From a bacterium (GTDB taxonomy: Bacteria > Methylomirabilota > Methylomirabilia > Methylomirabilales > 2-02-FULL-66-22), in the NCBI GenBank assembly GCA_029580855.1, contig JAKPQH010000093.1, forward strand, positions 27,672-91,671: DNA of 64,000 nt, given 5' to 3'. The notes under the pieces were generated by a model that ran no database searches, had not been told where the DNA came from, and saw only the letters and a list, made by a program, of their open reading frames with translations. The stretch's first letter is position 1. Every line of letters begins with the position of its first letter. The translations under genes were made by a program, and so were the position numbers. Of this stretch, positions 26,442 through 34,974 are shown one piece after another.

Positions 26442-27691
26442 GCATCAAGACGGCGAACCAGGAAACCCTCCGGGGACTCACCGACGGCCAGCCCGTGCTG
26501 GTGGACTGTGCGCCGGCCGCGGAAGCCTTCGGGTTGGCGGATCGGACGGTCCTCCACGCCGGGCCGCCGCTCGCCTGGGACCGCGCCTGCGCCACGGTCC
26601 AATCGGCCCTCTGCTGCGCGGTCCGCTACGAGGGCTGGGCGCCCGACGACGCTGCGGCGGCCGACTTGATCCACACCGGCGCGGTCCGCATCGGCCCCTG
26701 CCACCACCAGGCCGCCGTGGGCCCCATGACCGGGATCATCACGCCCTCCATGCCGGTGTTCGTGGTCGAGAACCGCGCGCACGGGAATCGGGCCCACGTC
26801 ACGATCAACGAGGGGCTGGGCAAGGTCCTCCGGTTTGGGGCCAACGACGAGAGCGTGATCGAGCGGCTGCGCTGGCTGGCCCGGGAGGCGGGGCCGATCC
26901 TGGGCGCGGCGATCCGCGCGACGGGCGGGATCGACCTCCGGGCGTTGATGGCGCAGGCGGTGCGCATGGGCGACGACATGCACCAGCGGAACGTCGCGGC
27001 CTCGGCGCTTTTGGCGCGGCGCCTCCTCGGCCCGCTGGCCCGGAGCGGCGCCGACCCGGCCGCCCTCGGCCGCGTCGCCGATTTCATGGGCGCGAATGAC
27101 CAGTTCTTCCTGAACCTCGCCATGGCGGCCGGCAAGGCCCTCACGGATCCCTGTCGGGGGATCGCGGACTCCACCCTGGTCGTCACCATGGCCCGCAACG
27201 GGACCGATTTCGGGATCCGGGTCGCCGGCCTCGGTGATCGCTGGTTCACGGCGCCGGTGGAAATGCCCACGGGCCTCTACTTCCCGGGCTACACGGCGGC
27301 CGACGCCAACCCGGACATGGGGGATTCCGCCATCGTGGAGACCATCGGCCTGGGCGCCTTGGCCATGGCGGCCTCGCCCTCGGTCGTCCGGTTCGTCGGG
27401 GCGGGCGGGTTCCAGGACGCCGTCCGTGCCACCGAGGAGATGGCGGAGATCTGCCTGGGCGAGCACCCGCACTTCCGGATGCCCACCCTGGACGAGCGCG
27501 GCACGCCGGTGGGCATCGATATCCGGAAGGTCGTGGAAACGGGCATCACGCCCATGATCAACACCGGGATCGCCGGGAAGATCCCCGGGACCGGCCAGGT
27601 GGGTGCCGGCGTGGCCCGGGCGCCCCTCGCCTGTTTTGCGCAGGCGCTGGAAGCTTTTGCCGAGGGGCGCCAAGGTAAAATGAAAAACTGA
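26438..27691 (+). CDS. DUF1116 protein (AllG/YlbE/YahG-like)
   Basis: A 417-residue protein of the DUF1116 family: GAVRIGPCHHQAAVGPMTGI at 81-100, GDDMHQRNVAASALL at 178-192, then MARNGTDFGIRVAGLGDRWF and GLYFPGYTAADANPDMGDSA. In E. coli the DUF1116 protein YlbE (AllG) is reported as part of the oxamate carbamoyltransferase with FdrA (AllF) and YlbF (AllH), the last step of anaerobic allantoin use. Neither partner is in this window, so the reaction here is open. The start overlaps the LivF stop, tying the protein to this importer. It is not a barbiturase/cyanuric-acid hydrolase, which has a different fold pattern. Confidence 0.8.
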   Translation: MSIKTANQETLRGLTDGQPVLVDCAPAAEAFGLADRTVLHAGPPLAWDRACATVQSALCCAVRYEGWAPDDAAAADLIHTGAVRIGPCHHQAAVGPMTGIITPSMPVFVVENRAHGNRAHVTINEGLGKVLRFGANDESVIERLRWLAREAGPILGAAIRATGGIDLRALMAQAVRMGDDMHQRNVAASALLARRLLGPLARSGADPAALGRVADFMGANDQFFLNLAMAAGKALTDPCRGIADSTLVVTMARNGTDFGIRVAGLGDRWFTAPVEMPTGLYFPGYTAADANPDMGDSAIVETIGLGALAMAASPSVVRFVGAGGFQDAVRATEEMAEICLGEHPHFRMPTLDERGTPVGIDIRKVVETGITPMINTGIAGKIPGTGQVGAGVARAPLACFAQALEAFAEGRQGKMKN

Positions 27692-27775
27692 CAATCTGAA
27701 ACCGGCCATTGTCCGAACCGTTGTTCCTTGTTCGGTTTTTCATTGTCGGTTGTCGGTTTTTCATTGGCTTCTATC
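27692..27775. repeat. CCGACAA-type heptamer repeat tract
   Basis: Between the DUF1116 stop and the amidohydrolase start, motifs such as ttgtcggttgtcggttttt recur. The complementary pattern (aaaaccgacaaccgacaa) appears again at 52755-52803. It is low-complexity sequence with no coding potential. Confidence 0.5.
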
Positions 27776-27789
27776 CTTTGGAGAACCGG

Positions 27790-29055
27790 ATGCGCCAGAA
27801 GGCGGGCACGATGCATTTCGATCTGCTCCTGCACGATTGCCGGCTGCCTGACGGGACCCTCGCCGACCTCGGCTGCCGCGATGGCCGTGTCGTTGCCGTT
27901 GGGGATCTAGCGGGCCAGCCAGCGGAGCGAACGCTCCGCTGTGAAGGCCGGGTCGTAACGCCCGGCCTCGTCGAATCGCACATCCACCTCGACAAGGCCC
28001 TACTCAGCGATCGGACGCCGAGCGCGGAAGGGACGCTGCAAGAGGCGATCCGGATTACGGGCGGGGCAAAGCGCCGCTTCACGGTCGAGGACATCCGCGT
28101 GCGCGCCCGCACCGTCCTGGATATGGCGGTTCGACACGGCACGACGGCCATGCGCAGCCACGTCGAGGTGGATCCTATCGTCGAACTGCGCGGTCTCGAA
28201 GCGTTGCTGCCTCTCAAGGCGGAATACGCGCCGGCGCTGGACCTCCAGCTCTGCGCCTTCGCCCAAGAGGGCGTGTTTCGAATGCCCGGGACGGAGCAGT
28301 TGCTCGGAGAGGCGCTCCGCCGCGGGGCGGACCTGATCGGCGGCTGCCCGTACACCGATGCCGACGGCCATGCGCAGATTGACGTGATCTTCCGGCTTGC
28401 GCGCGACTTTGGCGCGGATGCCGATTTCCATGTGGATTTTTTCGACGAGCCGGAACATCTGCACCTGCGGTACATCATCGAGCAGACCACCCGCTGGGGA
28501 TGGCAGGGGCGCGTCGCCGTGGGCCACTGCACGGAGTTGGGCGCCCTGCCGCCAACGGATCTGGCGCCGATCGCCGCAGGGCTGAAAGAGGCCGGGATCG
28601 GGGTCATCACGCTGCCCGCCACGGATCTGTACCTCATGGGGCGGAAGGACACCCACCGCATCCGCCGCGGCCTCGCCCCGGTCAAGCGTTTGCGCGACGC
28701 CGGGGTGAATGTGGTTGCGGCAACCAACAACGTGCGCAACGCGTTCACGCCGGTCGGGAACGCCAATCTCCTGCTCATGGGATTTCTCCTGACGGTCGGC
28801 GCCCACATGGGGACGGACCGTGAGCGGCGTGAGGTGCTCGATATGCTGACGGTGGATCCCGCCCGGCTCCTGCGTCTGCCGGCGTGCGGCCCGGCGCCCG
28901 GCCTCCAGGCCGATCTGGTCGTGTGGGACGCCACGCGACTCGACGACCTCGTGGCCGGGCAGGCCGCCCCGTGGGTGGTCGTCAAGCGCGGGCGGGTCAC
29001 CGTGGAGCACGAACGCACGGCGCGCGAACCGTGGCGTCTCGCCTCCGCCAACTGA
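27790..29055 (+). CDS. Cytosine-deaminase-like metal-dependent amidohydrolase
   Basis: A 421-residue TIM-barrel amidohydrolase. Metal motif HIHLDKALL (the H-x-H of strand 1, in the deaminase-type HxHxDK form), then MRSHVEVDPIVELRGLEALL, a DADFHVDFFDEPEHLHLRYI block, AVGHCTELG and the late aspartate region TNNVRNAFTPVGNANLLLMG. This pattern belongs to cytosine deaminase, creatinine deaminase and N-isopropylammelide hydrolase relatives, which remove amino groups from N-heterocycles. The chosen ATG has a TTGGAGA site; a second ATG 21 bases later is possible. It follows the Liv-DUF1116 unit after 98 bases. Probable substrate: a pyrimidine- or ureide-like compound, by context. Confidence 0.85.
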   Translation: MRQKAGTMHFDLLLHDCRLPDGTLADLGCRDGRVVAVGDLAGQPAERTLRCEGRVVTPGLVESHIHLDKALLSDRTPSAEGTLQEAIRITGGAKRRFTVEDIRVRARTVLDMAVRHGTTAMRSHVEVDPIVELRGLEALLPLKAEYAPALDLQLCAFAQEGVFRMPGTEQLLGEALRRGADLIGGCPYTDADGHAQIDVIFRLARDFGADADFHVDFFDEPEHLHLRYIIEQTTRWGWQGRVAVGHCTELGALPPTDLAPIAAGLKEAGIGVITLPATDLYLMGRKDTHRIRRGLAPVKRLRDAGVNVVAATNNVRNAFTPVGNANLLLMGFLLTVGAHMGTDRERREVLDMLTVDPARLLRLPACGPAPGLQADLVVWDATRLDDLVAGQAAPWVVVKRGRVTVEHERTAREPWRLASAN

Positions 29056-29197
29056 TACGGAAGCCGCAAGGTGCGCCCGTGCGGACCTCCGGCGATCTCC
29101 CCCTTGACGTGTCCCGGGCATTCCTGAGATGCTCTGGTTTCACTCAGTCGCTTTCCGTCACGAATTCATTCCGCGTAACGTTCTCGGGAGGTGTGCC

Positions 29198-30193
29198 ATG
29201 TGGCAACGTGTGAGCATCCTGGCATTGGTGTTGGGTCTGGCCGTGCCGTCGGGGGCCATGGCCGCGGCGAAGTGGAACATGAAATTCGGCCATGACATGC
29301 CCGAGGACTCGGCCCAGCACGTCGCCGCTCTGAAGTACGCGGACCTGGTCAAGGAACGGACCAAGGGCGAGGTCGAAGTGAAGGTCTTTCCTGCTCAGCA
29401 GCTCGGCACGGACCCGGAGATGGTCCAGCAAGCCCAGATGGGGACGCTGGAGATCGTGCTACCGCCCACGGCCAAAATCGGCGGCTTCGCCGCGCAGCTC
29501 CAGTTGGCCGACCTCCCCTTCCTGTTCCCGTCAAAGGAGATCTGTTACCAGGTGCTGGACGGTCCCGTGGGAGACAAGATCCTGGCGCTCCTCGACGCCA
29601 AGGGCTTGAGGGGTGTCTCGTTCTGGGAGAGCGGCTTCAAGCAGGTCACGGCGAACAAGGCGATCAGGAAGCCCGAGGATTTCGCCGGAATGAAGGTCCG
29701 TGTGATGGAGAGCCCGCTCCTCATTGCGCAATACAAGCAGGTCAAGGCAAACCCCGTCCCCATCGACTTCGCCGAAACGTACAATGCGCTCCAGCAGGGC
29801 GTGGTGGACGCGCAGGAGAATCCGCTGGTGTCCATCGTGAATATGAAGTTCTACGAGGTGCAGAAGTACACCATGCTGTCCAACCACGGCTTCCTGGGGT
29901 ACGCCTTTCTCTTCAGCAAGAAGGTGTACGACGGGCTGCCGGCGGACATCCAGAAGGTCATGCGGGATACGGCGCGGGAGTTGGCCTCTTTCGAGCGGCA
30001 GGATACGGCGCGCCGGGAAGCGGGCTATATCGAACGGATCAGGAAGGGCGGCAGCCAGGTCGTCACGCTCAGCCCGCAGGAGTTGCAGGCGTTCGCGACG
30101 GCGTTGCGGCCGGTGCACCAGCAGTTCGCCAAGACGATCGGCGAGGAGCTTCTGAAGGAGACGTACGCGCACATCGAAAAGCTTCGGAAATAG
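29198..30193 (+). CDS. TRAP transporter substrate-binding protein (DctP family)
   Basis: A 331-residue periplasmic binding protein with a signal peptide (1-23, ending SGAMAAAK). The mature start KWNMKFGHDMPEDSAQHVAA, the block VKVFPAQQLGTDPEMVQQAQ and the family arginine in GMKVRVMESPLL (the residue that usually salt-bridges a ligand carboxylate) identify DctP. FNALQ-type TYNALQQGVVDAQENPL follows. The start has a GGGAGG site. First gene of a complete TRAP system; ligand likely an organic acid, exact one unknown. A TTGACG is present about 90 bases upstream. Confidence 0.93.
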   Translation: MWQRVSILALVLGLAVPSGAMAAAKWNMKFGHDMPEDSAQHVAALKYADLVKERTKGEVEVKVFPAQQLGTDPEMVQQAQMGTLEIVLPPTAKIGGFAAQLQLADLPFLFPSKEICYQVLDGPVGDKILALLDAKGLRGVSFWESGFKQVTANKAIRKPEDFAGMKVRVMESPLLIAQYKQVKANPVPIDFAETYNALQQGVVDAQENPLVSIVNMKFYEVQKYTMLSNHGFLGYAFLFSKKVYDGLPADIQKVMRDTARELASFERQDTARREAGYIERIRKGGSQVVTLSPQELQAFATALRPVHQQFAKTIGEELLKETYAHIEKLRK

Positions 30194-30210
30194 CGCGGGG
30201 GGCCAGCGAC

Positions 30211-30717
30211 ATGTGGGGCCGGATCAATCGGGTCGTGGGCCAGGCCGAGGACATCGCCGTCGGTTCGATCATGCTGGTGGCGACCTACGTCCTCTTTCAG
30301 GGGGTGGTGCTGCGGTACGGGTTCAACTACGCCTTTCCCTGGACGGAAGAGGTGGTCCGGTACTCCATCGTGTGGCTGGTCTTTCTTGGCGGCAGTATCG
30401 CGGCGCGGCGGGGGGCCCACATCGCCATGGATATCGCGGTCGTGTACCTCCCGCCGCGCGCCAAGCTTTTCTTCATGGGCGTGGCGACGACGCTCACCTT
30501 CGTCTTCACGCTGCTCATGACCTACTACGGCTGGAGCCTCACCTGGTCCATCTGGAGCTTTGGCCAGCGCTCCTCGGCCGCTGAGATCCCCATGGCGATC
30601 CCGTTCGCCGCCATCCCGGTGGGCTGCGCCCTGATGAGCATCCGCTTCCTGGTCGCCGCGGTAGCGTATTTTCGAGGCCGAGACCCTTTCCAGAAGCGCG
30701 CCCACCTGGAGGCCTAG
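30211..30717 (+). CDS. TRAP transporter small membrane subunit (DctQ family)
   Basis: A 168-residue protein with four transmembrane helices (SIMLVATYVLFQGVVLRYGF, WLVFLGGSIAARRGAHIAMD, FMGVATTLTFVFTLLMTYYG and a last one near the C terminus). The conserved WTEEVVRYSIVWLVFLGG and RRGAHIAMD are DctQ hallmarks. It supports the large DctM subunit in sodium-driven import. 17 bases after dctP, one base before dctM. Confidence 0.93.
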   Translation: MWGRINRVVGQAEDIAVGSIMLVATYVLFQGVVLRYGFNYAFPWTEEVVRYSIVWLVFLGGSIAARRGAHIAMDIAVVYLPPRAKLFFMGVATTLTFVFTLLMTYYGWSLTWSIWSFGQRSSAAEIPMAIPFAAIPVGCALMSIRFLVAAVAYFRGRDPFQKRAHLEA

Positions 30718-30718
30718 G

Positions 30719-32005
30719 ATGGTCACCACGCTCTTTCTTCTGTTCGTGGGCTTGCTGATCCTGGCGGCCCCGATCTTCGTGGTCCTGTCCCTCTCCACGC
30801 TCGGCGCCTTCTGGCTCCATTCGGCGATCCCGCTTCAAACGATCGTCCAGCGTCTGTTCGCCGGCCTGGATAAGTTCGCCCTGATGGCCATCCCGTTCTT
30901 CATCCTGGCGGCCAACGTGATGAGCGCGGGGGGGATGTCGCGTCGGATCATTGCGGTGGCGAATGTCCTGGTCGGTCCGCTGCCGGGCGGCCTGGCCATG
31001 GCCACGGTCGTGGCCTGTATGTTCTTCGGCGCCATATCGGGGTCGAGTCCGGCCACGGTCGTGGCCATGGGGGCACTCCTCTATCCGGCCCTGGTCCAGG
31101 GAGGATACGATAAGCGCTTCGCCATTGCCCTCATCGTGGCATCCGGATCGCTCGCCGTCGTCATCCCGCCCAGCATCACCATGATCGTGTACGGTGCGGT
31201 GACAGGGGCATCGGTGGGGGCGCTGTTCGTGTCGGGATTCGGTGCCGGCGTAGCGTACGGCCTGGGGTTCATGGCCTACAGTTTCATTTATGCCATCCGG
31301 AAGAAGATTCCGCCGCTGCCGCGGCCGACTTGGAGGGAAGTCAAAGCCACGCTCGCGGATGCGAAGTGGGGCCTCGGGATGCCGATCGTGATCATCGGCG
31401 GGATCTACGGCGGCGTATTCACGCCTACAGAGGCGGCGGCCGTGTCCGCGGTCTACGCCATCCTGGTGGCGCTGTTCCTGTACCGCGAGATCGGTTTTCG
31501 CGAGTTCTGGGACGTGGTCATTCAATCGGCGGGCAGCACCGCGCAGGTGATGATCCTTTTGGCCGGAGCCTCCGTGTTCGCGTATATCCTGACGAGCGAG
31601 CGGGTCACGATCATCCTCACCGAGGCCATCGTCCAGTGGGGCGCCGGGCAGCTCACCGTGCTGTTGCTGATCAATATCGCACTGCTCATCGCCGGGATGT
31701 TGATCGACGGTGCGTCCATCATCTTGATCCTGGCGCCGCTTCTCCTGCCGGTGGCGGAGAAGGTCGGTGTGGAGTCGCTCCATCTTGGCATCCTCATGGT
31801 GGTGAACACCGCCATCGGCATGTTCACGCCGCCGTTCGGCCTGAATCTCTTCGTGGCGGGCGCCGTGGACGAAGAGTGGACGATGACCAAGCTGATGCGC
31901 CCCATCCTGCCGTTCATCTGGGTCAGCCTGATACCCCTCCTGGTCGTCACCTACGTGCCCCAGATCAGTCTGTGGCTTCCGAAGCTGATCTACGGCGTTC
32001 GCTGA
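30719..32005 (+). CDS. TRAP transporter large permease (DctM family)
   Basis: A 428-residue, roughly 12-helix membrane protein of the DctM/ion-transporter superfamily. Visible motifs are FALMAIPFFILAANVMSAGG, CMFFGAISGSSPATVVAMGA, the cytoplasmic IPPSITMIVYGAVTGASVG, GIYGGVFTPTEAAAVSAVYA and NTAIGMFTPPFGLNLFVAG. It forms the translocation path, accepting ligand from DctP. Length is normal. Last gene of the dctPQM unit, with tight spacing. Confidence 0.95.
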   Translation: MVTTLFLLFVGLLILAAPIFVVLSLSTLGAFWLHSAIPLQTIVQRLFAGLDKFALMAIPFFILAANVMSAGGMSRRIIAVANVLVGPLPGGLAMATVVACMFFGAISGSSPATVVAMGALLYPALVQGGYDKRFAIALIVASGSLAVVIPPSITMIVYGAVTGASVGALFVSGFGAGVAYGLGFMAYSFIYAIRKKIPPLPRPTWREVKATLADAKWGLGMPIVIIGGIYGGVFTPTEAAAVSAVYAILVALFLYREIGFREFWDVVIQSAGSTAQVMILLAGASVFAYILTSERVTIILTEAIVQWGAGQLTVLLLINIALLIAGMLIDGASIILILAPLLLPVAEKVGVESLHLGILMVVNTAIGMFTPPFGLNLFVAGAVDEEWTMTKLMRPILPFIWVSLIPLLVVTYVPQISLWLPKLIYGVR

Positions 32006-32047
32006 GCCTGCCTTTCCGACCCTATGCGCCGCGTCCTGCGCGCGCTG

Positions 32048-32077
32048 TTGACTTCCGGACGCAAAAGAGGGTAGCGT
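32048..32077 (+). promoter_or_regulatory. Candidate sigma-70 promoter for the secreted-protein gene
   Basis: TTGACT, an 18-base spacer, then TAGCGT, placed about 65 bases before the GTG start of the downstream gene and after the dctM stop. Acceptable but imperfect match. Confidence 0.4.
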
Positions 32078-32142
32078 AACGGGAGCACGAGGCCTTTCAG
32101 AGAGTGGCTTTCAGGTTCTTCTGCCCGCGAAGGGGGTGTGCC

Positions 32143-33396
32143 GTGCGCGCTGTCATGGTGTTGGCCGTGCTCGCTCTCGCGTTGCCGCTGTCTGCGTCCG
32201 CGCAGCAACAGCAGGTGGTCCGATCGCCCACGGCGGTCTACTGGATGAGCCTGGATACCACGAGCGGCATGGGGGCCGGCGGCGCGGCAGGGATGGTGGC
32301 GGCCATGATGGGCCGCGGTGAGACCGCCCAGCGCACGATGCACCTGCAGCTCGGGTCGTCGCAAGCGGCTGCCGGTGAGCCGAAGGCCGGTCACGACATC
32401 CCGCCGGGCCTCAATATGGGCCAGACGCTGCCCCTCGTGAGTCCGCGGCGCGCGCCGGAGCCACCGGCGCGAGCGACGGATTTGCCGGAGGGTGTGGAGA
32501 GGCCCAGGGGGCGGATGAAGATCTACTGGGGCTGTGGAGACGACGTCCGCTCCACGCAACCCATCGTCATCGATTTCGCCAAGATCATGGCGGGCCAGCA
32601 GCCGGTGACGTTCCCCGCGGTGCGGGTGGCGCTGCCGACCGGTCCGGCGTCGGGGCGGAGCCGCACGTACGGGGAGTGGCCGAACCCCGCGAACAGCACC
32701 CCGGTTCCGGCAAACGGATCGTTGCGCGGCGATCACGCGGTCAAGGGGAATTACTCGCCCGAGATCCGGTTCTCCATTGGCGACCGGCACGATTTCATGA
32801 CGCCCGTGTCGTTCGCGCCGCTTCAGCAGACATCGAGCGGCGGCATGTCGGTGCAGTGGCAATCGATCCCCACGGCGACCGGCTATTTCGCGTTTGCAAT
32901 GGGGGCCACGCAAGGCGCCGAAGACATCGTGATGTGGTCGTCGAGCGAGATCGCCGAAACCGGGGGCGCCCTCTTCGGCTACGTCCCGCCCAACGAGGTC
33001 GCGCGGCTCATCCGCGAGAAAGTGGTGATGCCGCCGCAGACGACCGAGTGCACCGTGCCGGGCCGGGTGGTCAAGGAGATGGGCGCGCCGTTCCTTCGCT
33101 TCATCGCATACGGGGACGAGTTGAACCTCGTCCATCCACCGCGGCCCGCGGACCCGGCCCAGCCGTGGGAGCAGATCTGGGCGGTGAAGGTGCGCCGCAT
33201 GTCGACTGCCGGTATGATACTGGCGGAGGGCATGGGTGCGGTGCACGACGCGGGCGAAGCGCGGGAGGAGCGCAGGTCTGGGCGGCCCCGGCCCGAACAG
33301 CCTTCTCAGCCGCAGCCGGAACAGCCGTCGGGCGGCGGGGTCGAGGACGCCGTCAAGGAAGGCGTGAAGATCTTTCGGGGAATTTTCGGCAAATAG
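32143..33396 (+). CDS. Secreted protein of unknown function
   Basis: A 417-residue exported protein. The GTG start follows AAGGGGGT; signal peptide VRAVMVLAVLALALPLSASA. The mature chain opens QQQQVVRSPTAVYWMSLDTT, contains a glycine/methionine run (GMGAGGAAGMVAAMMGRG), then RGRMKIYWGCGDDVRSTQPI, SIGDRHDFMTPVSFAPLQQT and FAMGATQGAEDIVMWSSSE. It ends in a disordered Arg/Pro/Gln tail (RRSGRPRPEQPSQPQPEQPS) and VKEGVKIFRGIFGK. It looks like a soluble beta-rich periplasmic protein with a single-cysteine YWGCG motif. I do not recognise the family. An upstream GTG at 32104 is less likely as a start. Confidence 0.75.
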   Translation: MRAVMVLAVLALALPLSASAQQQQVVRSPTAVYWMSLDTTSGMGAGGAAGMVAAMMGRGETAQRTMHLQLGSSQAAAGEPKAGHDIPPGLNMGQTLPLVSPRRAPEPPARATDLPEGVERPRGRMKIYWGCGDDVRSTQPIVIDFAKIMAGQQPVTFPAVRVALPTGPASGRSRTYGEWPNPANSTPVPANGSLRGDHAVKGNYSPEIRFSIGDRHDFMTPVSFAPLQQTSSGGMSVQWQSIPTATGYFAFAMGATQGAEDIVMWSSSEIAETGGALFGYVPPNEVARLIREKVVMPPQTTECTVPGRVVKEMGAPFLRFIAYGDELNLVHPPRPADPAQPWEQIWAVKVRRMSTAGMILAEGMGAVHDAGEAREERRSGRPRPEQPSQPQPEQPSGGGVEDAVKEGVKIFRGIFGK

Positions 33397-33468
33397 GGGC
33401 GCAGTCGGTTTCGGTGTTCCGGCGGCGCACTCCACATTCAGCGACTTGTCGGATAAGGAGGCCTATCG

Positions 33469-34398
33469 GTGGCTGCATATCCCGCACAGTACATCTGGAT
33501 GAACGGCGAATACGTCGAGTGGCCCGAGGCCAAGATTCACGTCCACACGTCGGCGGTGCTGACGGGGGCCAGCGTCTTCGAAGGGCTCCGGGGTTATGCC
33601 AATCCCGAGGAGCGCCAGGTCTACATCTTCCGGTTGCAGGAGCACCTCGCCAGATTGTGGCAGTCGATGAAGGTCATGCGGATGACGCCGCCGTTTTCGC
33701 AGGAGGAGCTGACGGCGGCCTGCACCGGCATCGTGGCCAGAAACGGTTTTCGCGAAGACGTGCAGCTCCGTCCGACCGTGTACTTCGGCGAGGGGGGGCT
33801 GTACGCCTTCACCCCGGACAAGGTCGCCACGGGGGCGTTCATCACATCCACCCCACGCCGCTGCATCCTCAATGACGAGACGGGCATTGCCTGCTGTGTG
33901 AGCGCGTGGCGACGCATCGGCGACAACGTGATGCCGCCCCGGGTGAAGGCGGGGGCGAACTACCACCAGGCCCGTCTGGTGAACGTCCAGGCGGCGGTCG
34001 ACGGCTACGACGGCGCCATCATCCTCAACGACCGGGATAAGGTTGCGGAGGGACCGGGGGCGTGCCTGGCGATCGTGCGCGACGGCCGGCCCATCCTGCC
34101 GCCGATCACCGCCGGCGTGCTGGAGAGCATCACCCGTCATACATTGGTGGAGCTCTTCGCGGCGGAGATGCGGCTGGAGACGCAGGAGCGCGAGGTCGAC
34201 CGCACGGAGCTGTATCTCGCCGATGAGGTCTTCTTCTGCGGCTCCGCCTGGGAAATCACGCCGATCACGTCGGTGGACCGCTACCCGGTGGGCGACGGCG
34301 CCATCGGGCCGGTGACGCGGAAGATCCGGCAGCTTTACGAGAACGCCATCCGCGGGCGGTTGCCGAAGTACAAGCACTGGCTGACGCCGGTGTATTGA
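33469..34398 (+). CDS. ilvE: Branched-chain amino acid aminotransferase (class IV)
   Basis: A 309-residue PLP enzyme interconverting branched-chain amino acids and their 2-oxo acids. Fold type IV features: WMNGEYVEWPEAKIHVHTSA at the start, SVFEGLRGY, the catalytic lysine in RVKAGANYHQARLVNVQAAV, the EGPGACLAIVRDGR phosphate loop and ADEVFFCGSAWEITPITSVD. The family also holds D-amino-acid transaminase and aminodeoxychorismate lyase; the length and FEGLRGY motif favour IlvE. Starts at a GTG behind a strong AAGGAGG site. Stands alone. Confidence 0.87.
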   Translation: MAAYPAQYIWMNGEYVEWPEAKIHVHTSAVLTGASVFEGLRGYANPEERQVYIFRLQEHLARLWQSMKVMRMTPPFSQEELTAACTGIVARNGFREDVQLRPTVYFGEGGLYAFTPDKVATGAFITSTPRRCILNDETGIACCVSAWRRIGDNVMPPRVKAGANYHQARLVNVQAAVDGYDGAIILNDRDKVAEGPGACLAIVRDGRPILPPITAGVLESITRHTLVELFAAEMRLETQEREVDRTELYLADEVFFCGSAWEITPITSVDRYPVGDGAIGPVTRKIRQLYENAIRGRLPKYKHWLTPVY

Positions 34399-34518
34399 TT
34401 CCCGGAACGGATTCCCGCGCCGTTGTCCTTCGGTTCGTCTTCGGTATGCGTCAGCCATCCGCCGAGGCGTTGGCGGAATTGCTGTTGCCGGACGCAAAGG
34501 TGAGTAGGTAACTATCGC

Positions 34519-34713
34519 ATGACTCCCGAACAGGCCGGAGCTGTTCAGCTTGAACGGGGGCGGCGGTTGCCATTGGAGGATCGCTTCCGGATCGTCGCCT
34601 CGATGATCGAAGATGGGTTCAACTTGGTGGCGGCATCCATCCGCGCCGAGCATCCAGAATACGGTCGGGAGGAGGTTCGGACCGCGTTGAGAAAGCGGAT
34701 CTACGATGATTGA
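34519..34713 (+). CDS. Small protein of a nucleotidyltransferase pair
   Basis: A 64-residue protein (MTPEQAGAVQLERGRRLPLE, then MIEDGFNLVAASIRAEHPEY and EEVRTALRKRIYDD). Its stop region overlaps the ATG of a decayed nucleotidyltransferase gene, the same two-gene architecture as the module near 14.2 kb but with a different small partner. The sequence is helical, charged and without a known catalytic motif. It is probably the surviving half of a toxin-antitoxin-like unit. Confidence 0.55.
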   Translation: MTPEQAGAVQLERGRRLPLEDRFRIVASMIEDGFNLVAASIRAEHPEYGREEVRTALRKRIYDD

Positions 34714-34860
34714 ACAGGTTCTCCGCGCCGTGCTCCCGATCCTCGAATGATTGGGGATTCCGTATATCCTCACCGGTGGAATTGCCGCGACGCCCCACGG
34801 CCGGCCGCGTTTCCTTTCACACGAAACGTGCTACGACATCTTAGATTTCTGATGCCCTCG
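34706..34860 (+). pseudogene. Nucleotidyltransferase relic (truncated)
   Basis: Starting at the ATG that overlaps the 64-residue gene, translation gives MIEQVLRAVLPILE, an in-frame TGA, then LGIPYILTGGIAATPHGRPR and, after a frameshift, FTRNV. The intact family reads ILERLGIPYILTGGIAA...RFTRDVDLVV, so the TGA replaces an arginine codon (CGA to TGA). Everything after the first catalytic segment is missing. Confidence 0.65.
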
Positions 34861-34974
34861 CCGGCGGGGCCGGCCGAGAAGTTCATTGATCCCCTCGCAG
34901 TATCAAGTAGTTACCCCATAAATGGTGTCCGGTACCTTTTCCGCGTGGTGCCGGGCGCTGACGAGGAGAGCGTG

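Noticed and set aside
26438..27691. Calling this gene a barbiturase or cyanuric acid amidohydrolase
   Set aside because: The motifs (GDDMHQRN, NGTDFGI, PGYTAADANPDMGDSA) are those of DUF1116, not of the three-repeat ring-opening hydrolases.
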